Shown here piece by piece: positions 35,185-43,335 of a stretch of 64,000 nt of DNA (its first letter is position 1; the number at the start of each line of letters is the position of its first letter). Under the pieces are notes generated by a model. The model was given only the letters and a program-made list of their open reading frames with translations. It was not told where the DNA came from and made no database searches. This DNA comes from Phyllobacterium pellucidum. Lineage in GTDB: Bacteria; Pseudomonadota; Alphaproteobacteria; Rhizobiales; Rhizobiaceae. The position numbers and the translations under genes were made by a program. The stretch covers positions 186,001 to 250,000 of the forward strand of contig NZ_JABUMX010000003.1 in NCBI RefSeq assembly GCF_013327855.1, written 5' to 3'.

Positions 35185-36441
35185 CTATTCCGCCGGGTTT
35201 TCGGCGCGCGGGTCAAGCCGCACGCTTTCCGGCGTTACCCGCTCGGCGCCCGCAGTTTTGAAATTGTCCCTGAGCTCTATCGGCACGGGCGCGCGCATGC
35301 GCGAGCGGATGATCGCATGGGTCATGATCAGAACATGCGCGAGCGCTGTGACGCCGAAGAGCGCAGATGGCGAAATGCTCTCCATGGCAAGGGCGCCGAG
35401 GATGGGACCAAGCATCGTGCCAAATCCGTAGAGCAGCAGCAGGCCGCTCGTGACTTTGACGAAATTTGCCGAGTCAGCAAAGTCATTGGCATGGGCGACC
35501 GCGACGGGATAGAGCGCATAGGCGAGCCCGCCATAGATCGCCGTCATGATCAGGATAACATAGGCATTATGCGGGGAGATGAGGAAGATCAGAAGGCCGA
35601 TCACCGCAGCTGCACCGCCAACAATCGCAAGGACGTAGCGCCGGTCGGTGCGGTCGGACATGCGGCCGACGGGGATCTGCATCAGCGCGCCGCCCATAAC
35701 CGACGCGCTCATCATCAAGGCGATCTCGGTTGTCGAAATGCCCGTGGAGGCGCCATAGACCGCACCGAGCGTACCGAACGCGCCGTTGGCCACGCCAATG
35801 AGGATACAGCCCAGAAAAGCCACGGGCGAATTGCGGTAGAGGGCCCTGAGATCAAGCTGGACTTCCGTCAGCGGTTTCGGACTGCTGGCGGTCGAAATGG
35901 CGGTTGGTATCAGTGCGAGGCAGAAGAGGATGCCGGTCAGCATGAAGAACGTCCCCGAGCGCACGTCTCCAAAGCCGATCATCATCTGGCCAACCGTGAT
36001 GGACGCGAAGTTGACTACCATGTAGAGGCCGAAAATCTGGCCGCGATTGGAGTTCGTCGCCCGCTCGTTCAGCCAGCTTTCGATAACCATGTAGGAGCCC
36101 GCCATGGCAAAGCCGGTCAGGGCGCGCAGGGCGATCCACGCTATCGGTTCGACAAGGATCCCGGTGAACAGCGCAACAATTGCCGCGATCGCGGCAAAGG
36201 CGCTGAAGGCCCGCACATGGCCCACCCGCCGCACCAGGCGCGGCGCAAGCAGGCAGGAGGTGATGAAGCCCCCTGCCCAGGCTGTCCCGAGAAGGCCGAG
36301 CGAAGTCGTCGAGAAGCCTTCAGCACCGCCGCGCAGTGGCAGGAGCAAACCGTGCAGGCCGGACGCCATGACAAGAAACGATGTACCGCAAAGGAGCGCG
36401 AAGACCTGGATGAACGAACGAAACACGGCAAGACCTTGCAT
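35185..36441 (-). CDS. MFS transporter, YcaD-like
   Basis: Major facilitator transporter of 418 residues with twelve hydrophobic helices. The segment FAMAGSYMVIESWLNERATN in the middle of the first half is typical of the YcaD group; the loop between helices two and three carries LVRRVGHVR. Substrate unknown. The ArsR-like gene lies downstream on the same strand. A large open frame on the other strand (35152-36510) is a mirror effect of its codon bias. Confidence 0.88.
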   Translation of the reverse strand: MQGLAVFRSFIQVFALLCGTSFLVMASGLHGLLLPLRGGAEGFSTTSLGLLGTAWAGGFITSCLLAPRLVRRVGHVRAFSAFAAIAAIVALFTGILVEPIAWIALRALTGFAMAGSYMVIESWLNERATNSNRGQIFGLYMVVNFASITVGQMMIGFGDVRSGTFFMLTGILFCLALIPTAISTASSPKPLTEVQLDLRALYRNSPVAFLGCILIGVANGAFGTLGAVYGASTGISTTEIALMMSASVMGGALMQIPVGRMSDRTDRRYVLAIVGGAAAVIGLLIFLISPHNAYVILIMTAIYGGLAYALYPVAVAHANDFADSANFVKVTSGLLLLYGFGTMLGPILGALAMESISPSALFGVTALAHVLIMTHAIIRSRMRAPVPIELRDNFKTAGAERVTPESVRLDPRAENPAE

Positions 36442-36553
36442 GAGAATGAGGGAGGAACCGACTCGCTAACTCCGCCGGCACCGGGTTCGTTTCATGGAGC
36501 AATAGGGTAACTTCATGGCATCCCTGTTTCGTTACCCCGGAGACTATCGAAAC

Positions 36554-36739
36554 TTAGCGGAAGAGCGCTTCGGCCGCGACCTTGCTGTTGCCCTTGCGGG
36601 AACGTTCTTCTTCAAGGCGTGTGATTTCAGTCCGCAGCAGGCCTATCCGCTCGTCAAGTTCGGAAACCGACAGCAGCGACAGATCCTGCCCTATGTCATG
36701 AACGACCTTGCGTCTTGGCTCTTCGTCGAAAACTGACAT
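36554..36739 (-). CDS. DUF1192 small protein
   Basis: Protein of 61 residues: an acidic start, then LLSVSELDERIGLLRTEITR and a basic tail. This matches DUF1192, a short coiled-coil family. ATG 36739 is used since GGAGG lies five bases upstream; an ATG three bases earlier would be too close to it. It is divergent from the quinone oxidoreductase gene. Confidence 0.85.
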   Translation of the reverse strand: MSVFDEEPRRKVVHDIGQDLSLLSVSELDERIGLLRTEITRLEEERSRKGNSKVAAEALFR

Positions 36740-36834
36740 CATTTCCTCCAAGATAAGCTCTAATATACGAAGATACAGCCCAACCACTTGGAATTGCAAA
36801 TCATTCTGGCGAATCGATCGAAGGGAACAGCTCC

Positions 36835-37839
36835 ATGGCCGAAAAAATACCGACAACCATGACGGCAATCGAGATCACCCAGCCAGGGGGGCCGTTGGTG
36901 CTGAAGGCCGGAAAACGCGGCGTTCCCGAGCCAGGTCCCGGCGAGCTGTTGATCGAGGTCAAGGCCGCAGGCGTGAACCGTCCGGACGTGTTGCAAAGGC
37001 AGGGTCACTACCCGCCTCCGGCTGGCGCTTCCGATATTCCGGGGCTTGAGATTTCCGGGGATATCGTCGCTGTGGGCGCAAATGTTACCCGCTTTCGAAT
37101 AGGGGAACGGGTGACCGCGCTCGTTGCCGGCGGCGGTTACGCCGAGTTTTGCAGCGTGCACGAAACCAACGCGCTGCCGATCCCGGCCGGCTACGGCTAT
37201 ATCGAGGCGGCCGCCATTCCGGAGACGTACTTTACGGTCTGGCACAATGTGTTCCAACGCGGCGCGCTAAAGGAAGGTGAAACCTTCCTCGTGCATGGCG
37301 GCTCCTCCGGCATCGGCACGACAGCCATTCAGCTCGCACACGCGTTCGGCGCCTCGGTCATGACCACTGTCGGCTCGCAGGAGAAGCGCGAGGCCTGCCT
37401 CAAGCTCGGCGCCAGCCATGCCATCAACTATCGCGAGGAAGATTTCGTCAAGGCGGTCAAGGATGCGACCGAGGGCAAGGGTGCAAATCTCATCCTCGAT
37501 ATGGTCGGCGGTGATTACATCGAGCGCAACTACGAAGCCGCCGCGCTTGACGGGCGGATTGTGCAAATCGCCTTTCTGCACGGTGCCAAGGCGACGAGCG
37601 ACATTTCCAAACTGATGGTGAAACGTCTCACGCATACAGGATCAACCTTGCGCAACAGGCCCGTGGAGTTCAAGGCGGGTATCGCAAGGGCGCTTGAGAC
37701 CAAGGTCTGGCCGCTGCTGGTCGAGCGCCGCGTTGCGCCGGTGATCGACATGGTCTATCCGCTGCACGAGGCTTGGCGGGCGCATGAGCGCATGGAAGAC
37801 GGCCATCACATCGGCAAGATCGTGCTCGACGTCGGTTAA
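36835..37839 (+). CDS. NAD(P)H quinone oxidoreductase, PIG3-like
   Basis: Medium-chain dehydrogenase/reductase of 334 residues without zinc-binding cysteines. It begins with AGVNRPDVLQRQGHYPPP (about 43-60), the hallmark of the PIG3 quinone oxidoreductases, and has a Rossmann loop GGSSGIGTTAIQLA near 155-168. It reduces small quinones with NADPH. It is a single gene; a hairpin follows before the next gene. Confidence 0.9.
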   Translation: MAEKIPTTMTAIEITQPGGPLVLKAGKRGVPEPGPGELLIEVKAAGVNRPDVLQRQGHYPPPAGASDIPGLEISGDIVAVGANVTRFRIGERVTALVAGGGYAEFCSVHETNALPIPAGYGYIEAAAIPETYFTVWHNVFQRGALKEGETFLVHGGSSGIGTTAIQLAHAFGASVMTTVGSQEKREACLKLGASHAINYREEDFVKAVKDATEGKGANLILDMVGGDYIERNYEAAALDGRIVQIAFLHGAKATSDISKLMVKRLTHTGSTLRNRPVEFKAGIARALETKVWPLLVERRVAPVIDMVYPLHEAWRAHERMEDGHHIGKIVLDVG

Positions 37840-37875
37840 ACGACGAACTCTTATTGTTTACATAGAAACGCGATA

Positions 37876-37901
37876 GGGCCGCAGGTGTAAGGCTGCGGCC
37901 C
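37876..37901 (-). terminator. Hairpin after the phytase-like gene
   Basis: GGGCCGCAG (37876-37884) pairs with CTGCGGCCC (37893-37901), between the convergent quinone oxidoreductase and the phytase-like gene. No strong T tract is present, so termination is probable but not sure. Confidence 0.55.
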
Positions 37902-37923
37902 GGTCGATTGCTACCCGGCGTTA

Positions 37924-40125
37924 TCAGTTGGTCGCCTGCACCTTGCCGACGCTGAAAAACAGGGTTTCGCCCGACGAACCATCGACCCCGTCGTTGTCGG
38001 TAACGGCATAGCCATTGCCGTCGGAATCGATGGTGAAACCTTCAAGCTTCTCCACGACATAGCCATTCGAAGCCTTCAGATCGTCCATGAAGTCGTGAGC
38101 AAGCACCTTGGTCACGACCGGGAGCTTCTCTCCGATCTTGACCGGCTTCAGGCCGTCAAGCGCGATGCGATAGAGCCGCTTCACCGCGGCCTTCTGGCCG
38201 ATCTGGTTGTCACGCTCGATGATATAGAGCTGACCGTCATGGGCGGTGATCTCCGAGAGGCCGACCCAGCCATTTTCCGTCTTGTCGAGCGGATAGGAGA
38301 CCGCGCTCCAGCTCTTGTCCTTGACGTTATAGGCAAGGAGCTTGACGAAACCCTTCTCGTCATCCTTCCACTCGCGCTGAATCGCCATCCACAGAACCGC
38401 ATCATCGCCTTCACCAACGCGGGTTATGCCTTCAAGGCCAAAACGCGTCTGGTTCGGAAGCAGTTCTTCCGGAAGGGCGATTTCCTTCTTGATCTCGCCC
38501 TTGTCGTTCACGTTGAGGATCGCATGCGGGACGAGCTTTGCCTGGTCGCCTTCGTTGGCGAGCCAGAAGCCACCCTGACCGTCCGTGGTGATGCCTTCGA
38601 TATCGAGCTTCTGCGCCGCCTGTCCGCCGCGCTTGACAGTGAGCGCCTCGGTGATTTTCGCCGGCGCCTGTTTGGCATCGATGGTGAAGATCGAGGGGGA
38701 AGCGTAGTAGAACGAGTCGGAGACAGCGTAGAGCTTGCCGGGCTCTTTCAGATCGCCGACGAGGCCGGATAGAGCGCCCCAGCCGAGCGGCGTGCCGTCA
38801 TCCTTCGTGGTCGATACGATCTGCGGATAATTAGGCTGCTGTTCCTTGAGTTCATAGATCATGACGTGTGAGCGCGCGCCGCCATCTTCGACGAGATCGC
38901 TCTCGTTGGCTGTAACCAGAAGGTTGCGCGAGGGAATGGCCAGAACACCTTCAGGTCCAATGCCTGAGGGAAGCAGCTGCACGAATTGCGGCTCCGCGCC
39001 ATTATCCTTGTAGACGCCGACGAGCGAAGCGCGCTCGCTGGCGACGAAAAGATAATTGGTGTCGCCGAACTTGCCCACTTCGGCGCCTTCGAGCTCGACG
39101 CCCTTTTTGTTACGCTTGTCCGGATAGTGTCCGGCTTCCGCCATCTTCCATTCGAGCGAGGGGCCGGATTCATAAAGCAGCTTGCCGTCCTTCGAGAAGA
39201 TACTGAAGCTGCGGGAGCCGCCCTTGTAATCGCCTTCATTGGCGATGACAAAGCGGTCATTGTCCAGCCATTTGACGGTGTCGGGCTCGCGCAGCACGCC
39301 CTTCATGCTGCCGTCGAATTTGAGTGCGCCTTCATTCTTCACGTCGATCTTGTCGAGATCGACGGTGCCGGCGGAGAAATGGTTGACGATCTTGCCGGTT
39401 GCCGCATCGACAATGGCGATATGGTTGTTTTCCTGCAGCGTAACGGCGATCAAATTGTCCTTGTTGATCGAGACGAACTCGGGTTCGGCATCCTGCGGTG
39501 CGATTTCGGAGAGCCCGATCAGTTCAACAGTCTTCATGCCGGCGCAGTCCGCCGCGCCGTCCTTCAGCGCCAGAACCTTGAGATTTCCGGATGGCATCTG
39601 CGGCAGCGCGCCTTCATTGATCTCTTCGTCACGTTCGTTTTCGATGACGATGGCAGCGAAGGTCTGGTCCGGTGAGATCGCAACCGAGTCCGGCTGGCCG
39701 TCGAGATCGCAGCTGGAGACGACCTTGCGTGACGCGATATCGATGATGTCGAGGCGGCCCGACGGGTTGGCCTTGTCCTTGGACGTATTGACCGCGGCAA
39801 ATACCGTATCGCCGAGCGCTGCAACCGAGGTGGGCTCACCCTCTACCTTGATGATGCCGCCGGCCTGCGGCTTTGCCGGATCGGTGATATCGATGAAGCC
39901 GACCGAACCGTAAGGGCTATCCGAATAGATCAATGTCTTGCCATCACCGGAAACGGTGATGATCTCGGAAGAAGTCGGCTTCGACTTGTCAGCGTCCTTC
40001 GGCAGATTATTGGCTACGGCAAAGCTGGCGATCCGGTTGAAAATGGGGTCGGCAGATGCAGGCATGGCAACGGATGCAAGAAGTGCCGCGCCAAGCCCGA
40101 GGTAGAGCGTGTTCCTGTTAGACAT
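37924..40125 (-). CDS. Exported phytase-like esterase with Pho box
   Basis: Exported protein of 733 residues. A signal peptide spans about 1-22 (ending MPASA). The chain is a long beta-propeller-like protein whose C-terminal half (GGQAAQKLDIEGITTDGQGG, WLANEGDQAKLVPH, LPNQTRFGLEGI) matches the family called esterase-like activity of phytase. It would release phosphate from organic esters in the periplasm or outside. ATG 40125 has GGAGGT six bases ahead; the longer frame to 40254 crosses the Pho box. A clear PhoB-type operator at 40182-40199 marks it as a phosphate-starvation gene. A hairpin follows at 37876-37901. Confidence 0.85.
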   Translation of the reverse strand: MSNRNTLYLGLGAALLASVAMPASADPIFNRIASFAVANNLPKDADKSKPTSSEIITVSGDGKTLIYSDSPYGSVGFIDITDPAKPQAGGIIKVEGEPTSVAALGDTVFAAVNTSKDKANPSGRLDIIDIASRKVVSSCDLDGQPDSVAISPDQTFAAIVIENERDEEINEGALPQMPSGNLKVLALKDGAADCAGMKTVELIGLSEIAPQDAEPEFVSINKDNLIAVTLQENNHIAIVDAATGKIVNHFSAGTVDLDKIDVKNEGALKFDGSMKGVLREPDTVKWLDNDRFVIANEGDYKGGSRSFSIFSKDGKLLYESGPSLEWKMAEAGHYPDKRNKKGVELEGAEVGKFGDTNYLFVASERASLVGVYKDNGAEPQFVQLLPSGIGPEGVLAIPSRNLLVTANESDLVEDGGARSHVMIYELKEQQPNYPQIVSTTKDDGTPLGWGALSGLVGDLKEPGKLYAVSDSFYYASPSIFTIDAKQAPAKITEALTVKRGGQAAQKLDIEGITTDGQGGFWLANEGDQAKLVPHAILNVNDKGEIKKEIALPEELLPNQTRFGLEGITRVGEGDDAVLWMAIQREWKDDEKGFVKLLAYNVKDKSWSAVSYPLDKTENGWVGLSEITAHDGQLYIIERDNQIGQKAAVKRLYRIALDGLKPVKIGEKLPVVTKVLAHDFMDDLKASNGYVVEKLEGFTIDSDGNGYAVTDNDGVDGSSGETLFFSVGKVQATN

Positions 40126-40181
40126 TAGTAGACCTCCGATTGTGATTGCGGAGATCGATGGCGTAGATGCATTGCAGTGCG

Positions 40182-40199
40182 ATGACACTTTGATGACAG
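40182..40199 (-). promoter_or_regulatory. Pho box upstream of the phytase-like gene
   Basis: On the minus strand CTGTCAT-CAAA-GTGTCAT (plus 40199 down to 40182), an almost perfect PhoB box with an 11-base period. Flanking degenerate copies (ATGAAAC at 40204-40210 on plus, CTGCAAT beyond) extend the array. It is 57 bases upstream of the ATG at 40125. This supports PhoB activation under phosphate limitation. Confidence 0.75.
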
Positions 40200-40222
40200 T
40201 TCGATGAAACGGCTCCAGAGCG

Positions 40223-40246
40223 GATTCATGCGGCTGAATCCGATTC
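40223..40246. promoter_or_regulatory. Triple GANTC cluster before trcR
   Basis: GATTC at 40223, GAATC at 40236 and GATTC at 40242: three CcrM sites in 24 bases. The last touches the -35 element of the predicted trcR promoter. By composition one site per roughly 280 bases is expected. GcrA/CcrM control of trcR is inferred. Confidence 0.65.
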
Positions 40247-40275
40247 TTGCTCATCGGTTAAAATGAAGGTATATA
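40247..40275 (+). promoter_or_regulatory. Predicted sigma-70 promoter of trcR
   Basis: A -35 element TTGCTC (40247-40252), a 17-base spacer and a -10 element TATATA (40270-40275) point to a start site near 40282 and a leader of about 70 bases to the ATG at 40353. A GANTC site abuts the -35 element. Predicted by eye, not mapped. Confidence 0.5.
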
Positions 40276-40352
40276 GCGCCTCGAATTCCCGGAAATTGTG
40301 GTTGAACCCACGTCCCGCGCCACCGGAGCGGACGAACGAGAGGATTATATCT

Positions 40353-41045
40353 ATGGCCACCCAGCTTCTTATGCCAAAGGCAACGGCCGTCTGGCTTGTC
40401 GACAATACCGCCCTTTCTTTCGAACAGATCGCCGCTTTCTGCAAGTTGCATCCGCTCGAAGTGAAGGCGATCGCCGATGGCGAGTCCGCGCAGGGCATCA
40501 AGGGCCTGGACCCGCTGATCACCGGCCAGCTTTCGCGCGAGGAAATTGCGCGTGGCGAGGCCGACGTCAATCACAAGCTCAAGATTTCCGATCCGAAGGT
40601 CCGTGTTCCCGAGACCAAGCGCAAGGGCCCGCGCTATACGCCGCTTTCCAAGCGTCAGGATCGCCCAAATGCCATTCTCTGGCTCGTCCGCAATCATCCG
40701 GAGTTGAAGGACGCTCAGATTTCGCGTCTCATCGGCACGACAAAATCGACGATCGAGCAAATTCGTAACCGTACCCACTGGAACTCCAACAACCTGCAGC
40801 CGATGGACCCGGTGACGCTGGGCCTTTGCTCGCAGATCGATCTCGACATCGAGGTCGAGCGCTCGTCGCGCGGCCGTCCCGCCCAGCCGGTCGAGAGCGG
40901 TGAGACCTTGCTGCCGGCTTCGGCAACCGAGAACCTCGACGTACAACCGCAGGTTCGCGACGAGGACGAAGAACTCGACGCCGACAAGGTCTTCGCCAAG
41001 CTGTCGTCCCTCAAGGGCCGAAATCAGGACGAAGACGAGGAATAG
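40353..41045 (+). CDS. trcR: DUF1013 cell-cycle regulator TrcR
   Basis: DNA-binding protein of 230 residues of the DUF1013 type, named TrcR (cell-cycle transcriptional regulator) in alphaproteobacteria. It starts MATQLLMPKATAVWLVDNTA and contains the two HTH-like regions LSFEQIAAFCKLHPLEVKAI (about 21-40) and KDAQISRLIGTTKSTIEQIR (about 119-138), the conserved block PRYTPLSKRQDRPNAILWLV between them, and an acidic C-terminal tail. ATG 40353 is preferred, with GAGAGG ahead; a longer frame to 40263 crosses the promoter. Upstream are three GANTC sites. A bidirectional terminator follows at 41084-41113. Confidence 0.9.
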   Translation: MATQLLMPKATAVWLVDNTALSFEQIAAFCKLHPLEVKAIADGESAQGIKGLDPLITGQLSREEIARGEADVNHKLKISDPKVRVPETKRKGPRYTPLSKRQDRPNAILWLVRNHPELKDAQISRLIGTTKSTIEQIRNRTHWNSNNLQPMDPVTLGLCSQIDLDIEVERSSRGRPAQPVESGETLLPASATENLDVQPQVRDEDEELDADKVFAKLSSLKGRNQDEDEE

Positions 41046-41083
41046 GCTCCTCTGCCTCGTCGTTTGACGGGGACTTAAGGAAT

Positions 41084-41113
41084 AAAAAAAGCTCCGTCCG
41101 CGGAGCTTTTTTT
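41084..41113. terminator. Bidirectional rho-independent terminator
   Basis: GCTCCG-TCCG-CGGAGC (41091-41106) flanked by a run of A on the left and of T on the right, so it can stop transcripts from both trcR (plus) and the WYL regulator (minus). Confidence 0.85.
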
Positions 41114-41194
41114 ATTGCCGGGAAAATATTCTGACGGATTCGAAACCAGGCCCTAACCCAGCTCGCGGCATGATTCGGCATGCCTTGCCAGCTT

Positions 41195-41905
41195 TTAAGA
41201 TGCCTTCGCCCGCGTCTCCGGCGTCTCGCTGAGTTCGACCCGGCGATAGAAATCGGCAAGCGTCTTGCCGCGCTCCTGCCGGAAAATGCGGTCGATCTTC
41301 TCGACCTTGGCAATGCGGTCGATGCGGAACGTGCGGAAGTCATTGCGCAATTCGCACCAGCTGATCAGCGTCCACACCTTGCCCCAGAACCACAGCCCCA
41401 GCGGCCGGATGTCCCGCATGCTTTCCTTGCCTTCGAGGTCCGTATAGGTGATCGAAAGGACCCGGCATTGCTCGGCAGCGTTTTCCGCAAGATCGATCAG
41501 CAACCGGTCGTTCTCGGTAATGCTCGTTCCGGAAGCATGGATATGCGTGTTGGCGATCCGCGGGCGTTCTTCCTTGGGCAGTACAGCACCGATCTTGATG
41601 ATGGCTTCCTCGGCAGCACGTGCCATGGAGGCCCCGCCCCAGGCGGTAATGAGCCGTGCACCGGCGACGAGCGCGACCACCTCGTCGCGCGTGAACATCA
41701 GGGGCGGCAGGTCGAAGCCTTCACGCAGAATGTAACCGACGCCCGCTTCGCCATCGATCGGAACGCCTGTCGATTGCAAATCGGAAATATCGCGATAGAT
41801 CGTGCGCTCCGACACTTCGAGTTTCTCAGCCAGCTGGCGCGCTGTCACGAGCCTGCCACCACGTAGTTTCTGCACGATCTGGAATAGCCGGTCCGCCCTA
41901 CGCAT
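41195..41905 (-). CDS. YafY-type WYL-domain transcriptional regulator
   Basis: Regulator of 236 residues: N-terminal HTH of the HTH_11 type (ARQLAEKLEVSERTIYRDIS, about 19-38) and a WYL domain in the C-terminal half (IRPLGLWFWGKVWTLISWCE). WYL domains sense ligands, often nucleic acids. It starts eight bases inside the end of the ATL-like gene, so the two are co-transcribed. Confidence 0.87.
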   Translation of the reverse strand: MRRADRLFQIVQKLRGGRLVTARQLAEKLEVSERTIYRDISDLQSTGVPIDGEAGVGYILREGFDLPPLMFTRDEVVALVAGARLITAWGGASMARAAEEAIIKIGAVLPKEERPRIANTHIHASGTSITENDRLLIDLAENAAEQCRVLSITYTDLEGKESMRDIRPLGLWFWGKVWTLISWCELRNDFRTFRIDRIAKVEKIDRIFRQERGKTLADFYRRVELSETPETRAKAS

Positions 41906-42308
41906 CGCTCAATCCTTCCCGCCGGCGCTGTTCGAGGACAAACGCCGGTCCAAAGGAAAGCTTCGCAATCGTCGGCGTCTTGATGTTGACGACACGCCAG
42001 AACGGCGTGACTGCCTTGACATCGCCTGTTCGCTGATATGCCTCATAGGCAGCTTCCGCCACCGTCCGCAGGTGAAACCCGGTGGTAATCGGACAGGTAA
42101 CCTCCGCACCATGCGCCTTCGCCATCGCCCGGCGCATGGACTTCACATCCATCTCGGCGCCTTCGGGAAGACCGCGAATGAACTCATCGATCTCCAGCGC
42201 CGTTGGCACGAGCATGATCTCACCGGCCTTCATGCCGGCAATACTGATTGGCGCAGGCTTGACCTGGTGCCGATCCTCGGAATTCAGCTTTTCAGTCCAC
42301 GTCTTCAT
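41898..42308 (-). CDS. Conserved protein, possibly ATL/MGMT-like
   Basis: Protein of 136 residues. The second half has the layout of an alkyltransferase-like DNA protein: CPITTGFHLRTVAEAAYEAY, then TPFWRVVN where ATL proteins have a PWWRV-type motif and alkyltransferases have PCHRV. The reactive Cys of MGMT is thus missing. The assignment is low-confidence. ATG 42308 has GAGGA about eight bases upstream. It heads a two-gene run with the WYL regulator. Confidence 0.55.
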   Translation of the reverse strand: MKTWTEKLNSEDRHQVKPAPISIAGMKAGEIMLVPTALEIDEFIRGLPEGAEMDVKSMRRAMAKAHGAEVTCPITTGFHLRTVAEAAYEAYQRTGDVKAVTPFWRVVNIKTPTIAKLSFGPAFVLEQRRREGLSDA

Positions 42309-42333
42309 ATTACGCGTCCTCACTCGGCCAATG

Positions 42334-42921
42334 TCAGGCCGTCTGGTATTCCTGCGCGATGAACGCACGCATCTCGGCCACCTGGCCAGCCTGCTCCGGC
42401 ATCAGCGCTTCAAGGAAACTCGTGGCAAAGGTACCCGGTGCCGCTCCGGATGCGCTGACGATATGACCATCGCGCACTGCGTGCGGAACATCCTGGTAGA
42501 GCTCCGCGCCCTTGTAATCGCCGATCTTTGACTGCAGCCATCCAGCGCCGTTACTGGTATGGCGTCGGCCTTCGAACAGGCCCGCGCGGGCGAGCGCCAG
42601 CGTCCCGCCGCAGATGGCCCCGACGATGGCGCCTCGCGACAAAGTCGCATTCAACAGGGGCGAAATGTCAGGAGCGTCTTCCTCGGGCCACAGGTCCGAG
42701 CCGATGATGGCGAGACCATCTAGGTCGGCATTTTCGTCCGGCGCAACACCCCGATCCGGAATGAGCTTAAGTCCACCAATCGAGCGGAGCGGACCTTGCG
42801 ACGGCGACAGGGCGACGATGCGCCCGCCGAACCATTCAGTAGCGGAGCCGGAAAGCAGACCGAATTCCCAATCGGCAAACTTGTCTATGAACACCATTCC
42901 GATCAGCTTCTTCGGTTCCAT
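42334..42921 (-). CDS. DJ-1/PfpI family protein
   Basis: Class I glutamine-amidotransferase-fold protein of 195 residues. The nucleophile elbow AICGGTLALARAG places a cysteine (near residue 103) as in DJ-1/PfpI proteins, which act as glyoxalases, deglycases or proteases. ATG 42921 begins MEPKKLIGMVFIDK and is preferred over an open frame to 43119. It is a single gene between DUF1127 and the ATL-like gene on the minus strand. Confidence 0.85.
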   Translation of the reverse strand: MEPKKLIGMVFIDKFADWEFGLLSGSATEWFGGRIVALSPSQGPLRSIGGLKLIPDRGVAPDENADLDGLAIIGSDLWPEEDAPDISPLLNATLSRGAIVGAICGGTLALARAGLFEGRRHTSNGAGWLQSKIGDYKGAELYQDVPHAVRDGHIVSASGAAPGTFATSFLEALMPEQAGQVAEMRAFIAQEYQTA

Positions 42922-42950
42922 GCCGCCACTCCCATTGCCGCTCTGAAAAA

Positions 42951-43250
42951 TCAATATTCTAGCCCGAAACGCCGGGACTTGCTTGTCTTTTTGGGCTGGA
43001 ATGCTCTTGTCCAATCGATATGCCGCAGGGGAAGGTCGACGCCGGCACTGTCGGTGCCGACGTCTGCATTCCTCATTGCGCCACGACGTGCAAGACGCTC
43101 TGCATAAGCATCCGGCCAACCGATATCCTTAAGCACATGCTCGGGAAGCGAATTGAGATGGCGCTCCGTGCGCAGTTCCTCGCGATACGCTGCGAAGTCA
43201 GTCAACAGACGCCTTACTGTCTGAACAATGCCAAAATCTACGTAAGTCAT
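42951..43250 (-). CDS. DUF1127 domain protein
   Basis: Small protein of 99 residues with the DUF1127 core RTERHLNSLPEHVLKDIGWP (about 29-48) and a basic tail. DUF1127 proteins are abundant in rhizobia and bind RNA; some affect phosphate and polyhydroxyalkanoate use. The ATG is preceded by AAGGAG at eight bases. Its 5' region carries the overlapping hairpin at 43292-43328. Confidence 0.85.
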   Translation of the reverse strand: MTYVDFGIVQTVRRLLTDFAAYREELRTERHLNSLPEHVLKDIGWPDAYAERLARRGAMRNADVGTDSAGVDLPLRHIDWTRAFQPKKTSKSRRFGLEY

Positions 43251-43291
43251 AACCCTGTCTCCTTGTCATCACGGAGACACTATCGCACACC

Positions 43292-43328
43292 CCTCCTGAC
43301 AACCTTCTGTCAGGAGGATGTCAGGAGG
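43292..43328. promoter_or_regulatory. Hairpin with duplicated right arm between prpE and DUF1127
   Basis: CCTCCTGACA (43292-43301) can pair with either of two adjacent copies of TGTCAGGAGG (43308-43317 and 43319-43328), which form an 11-base tandem repeat. Only one pairing can exist at a time. The element follows the prpE stop and precedes the DUF1127 gene on the minus strand. It could be a terminator of prpE or a switch in the DUF1127 leader; there is no T tract. Confidence 0.55.
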
Positions 43329-43335
43329 ACTCAAA

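Noticed and set aside
35152-36510. Long plus-strand open frame (452 codons)
   Set aside because: It is antisense to the MFS gene, has highly charged, low-complexity composition with many Arg, Glu and His, and no ribosome site or domain.
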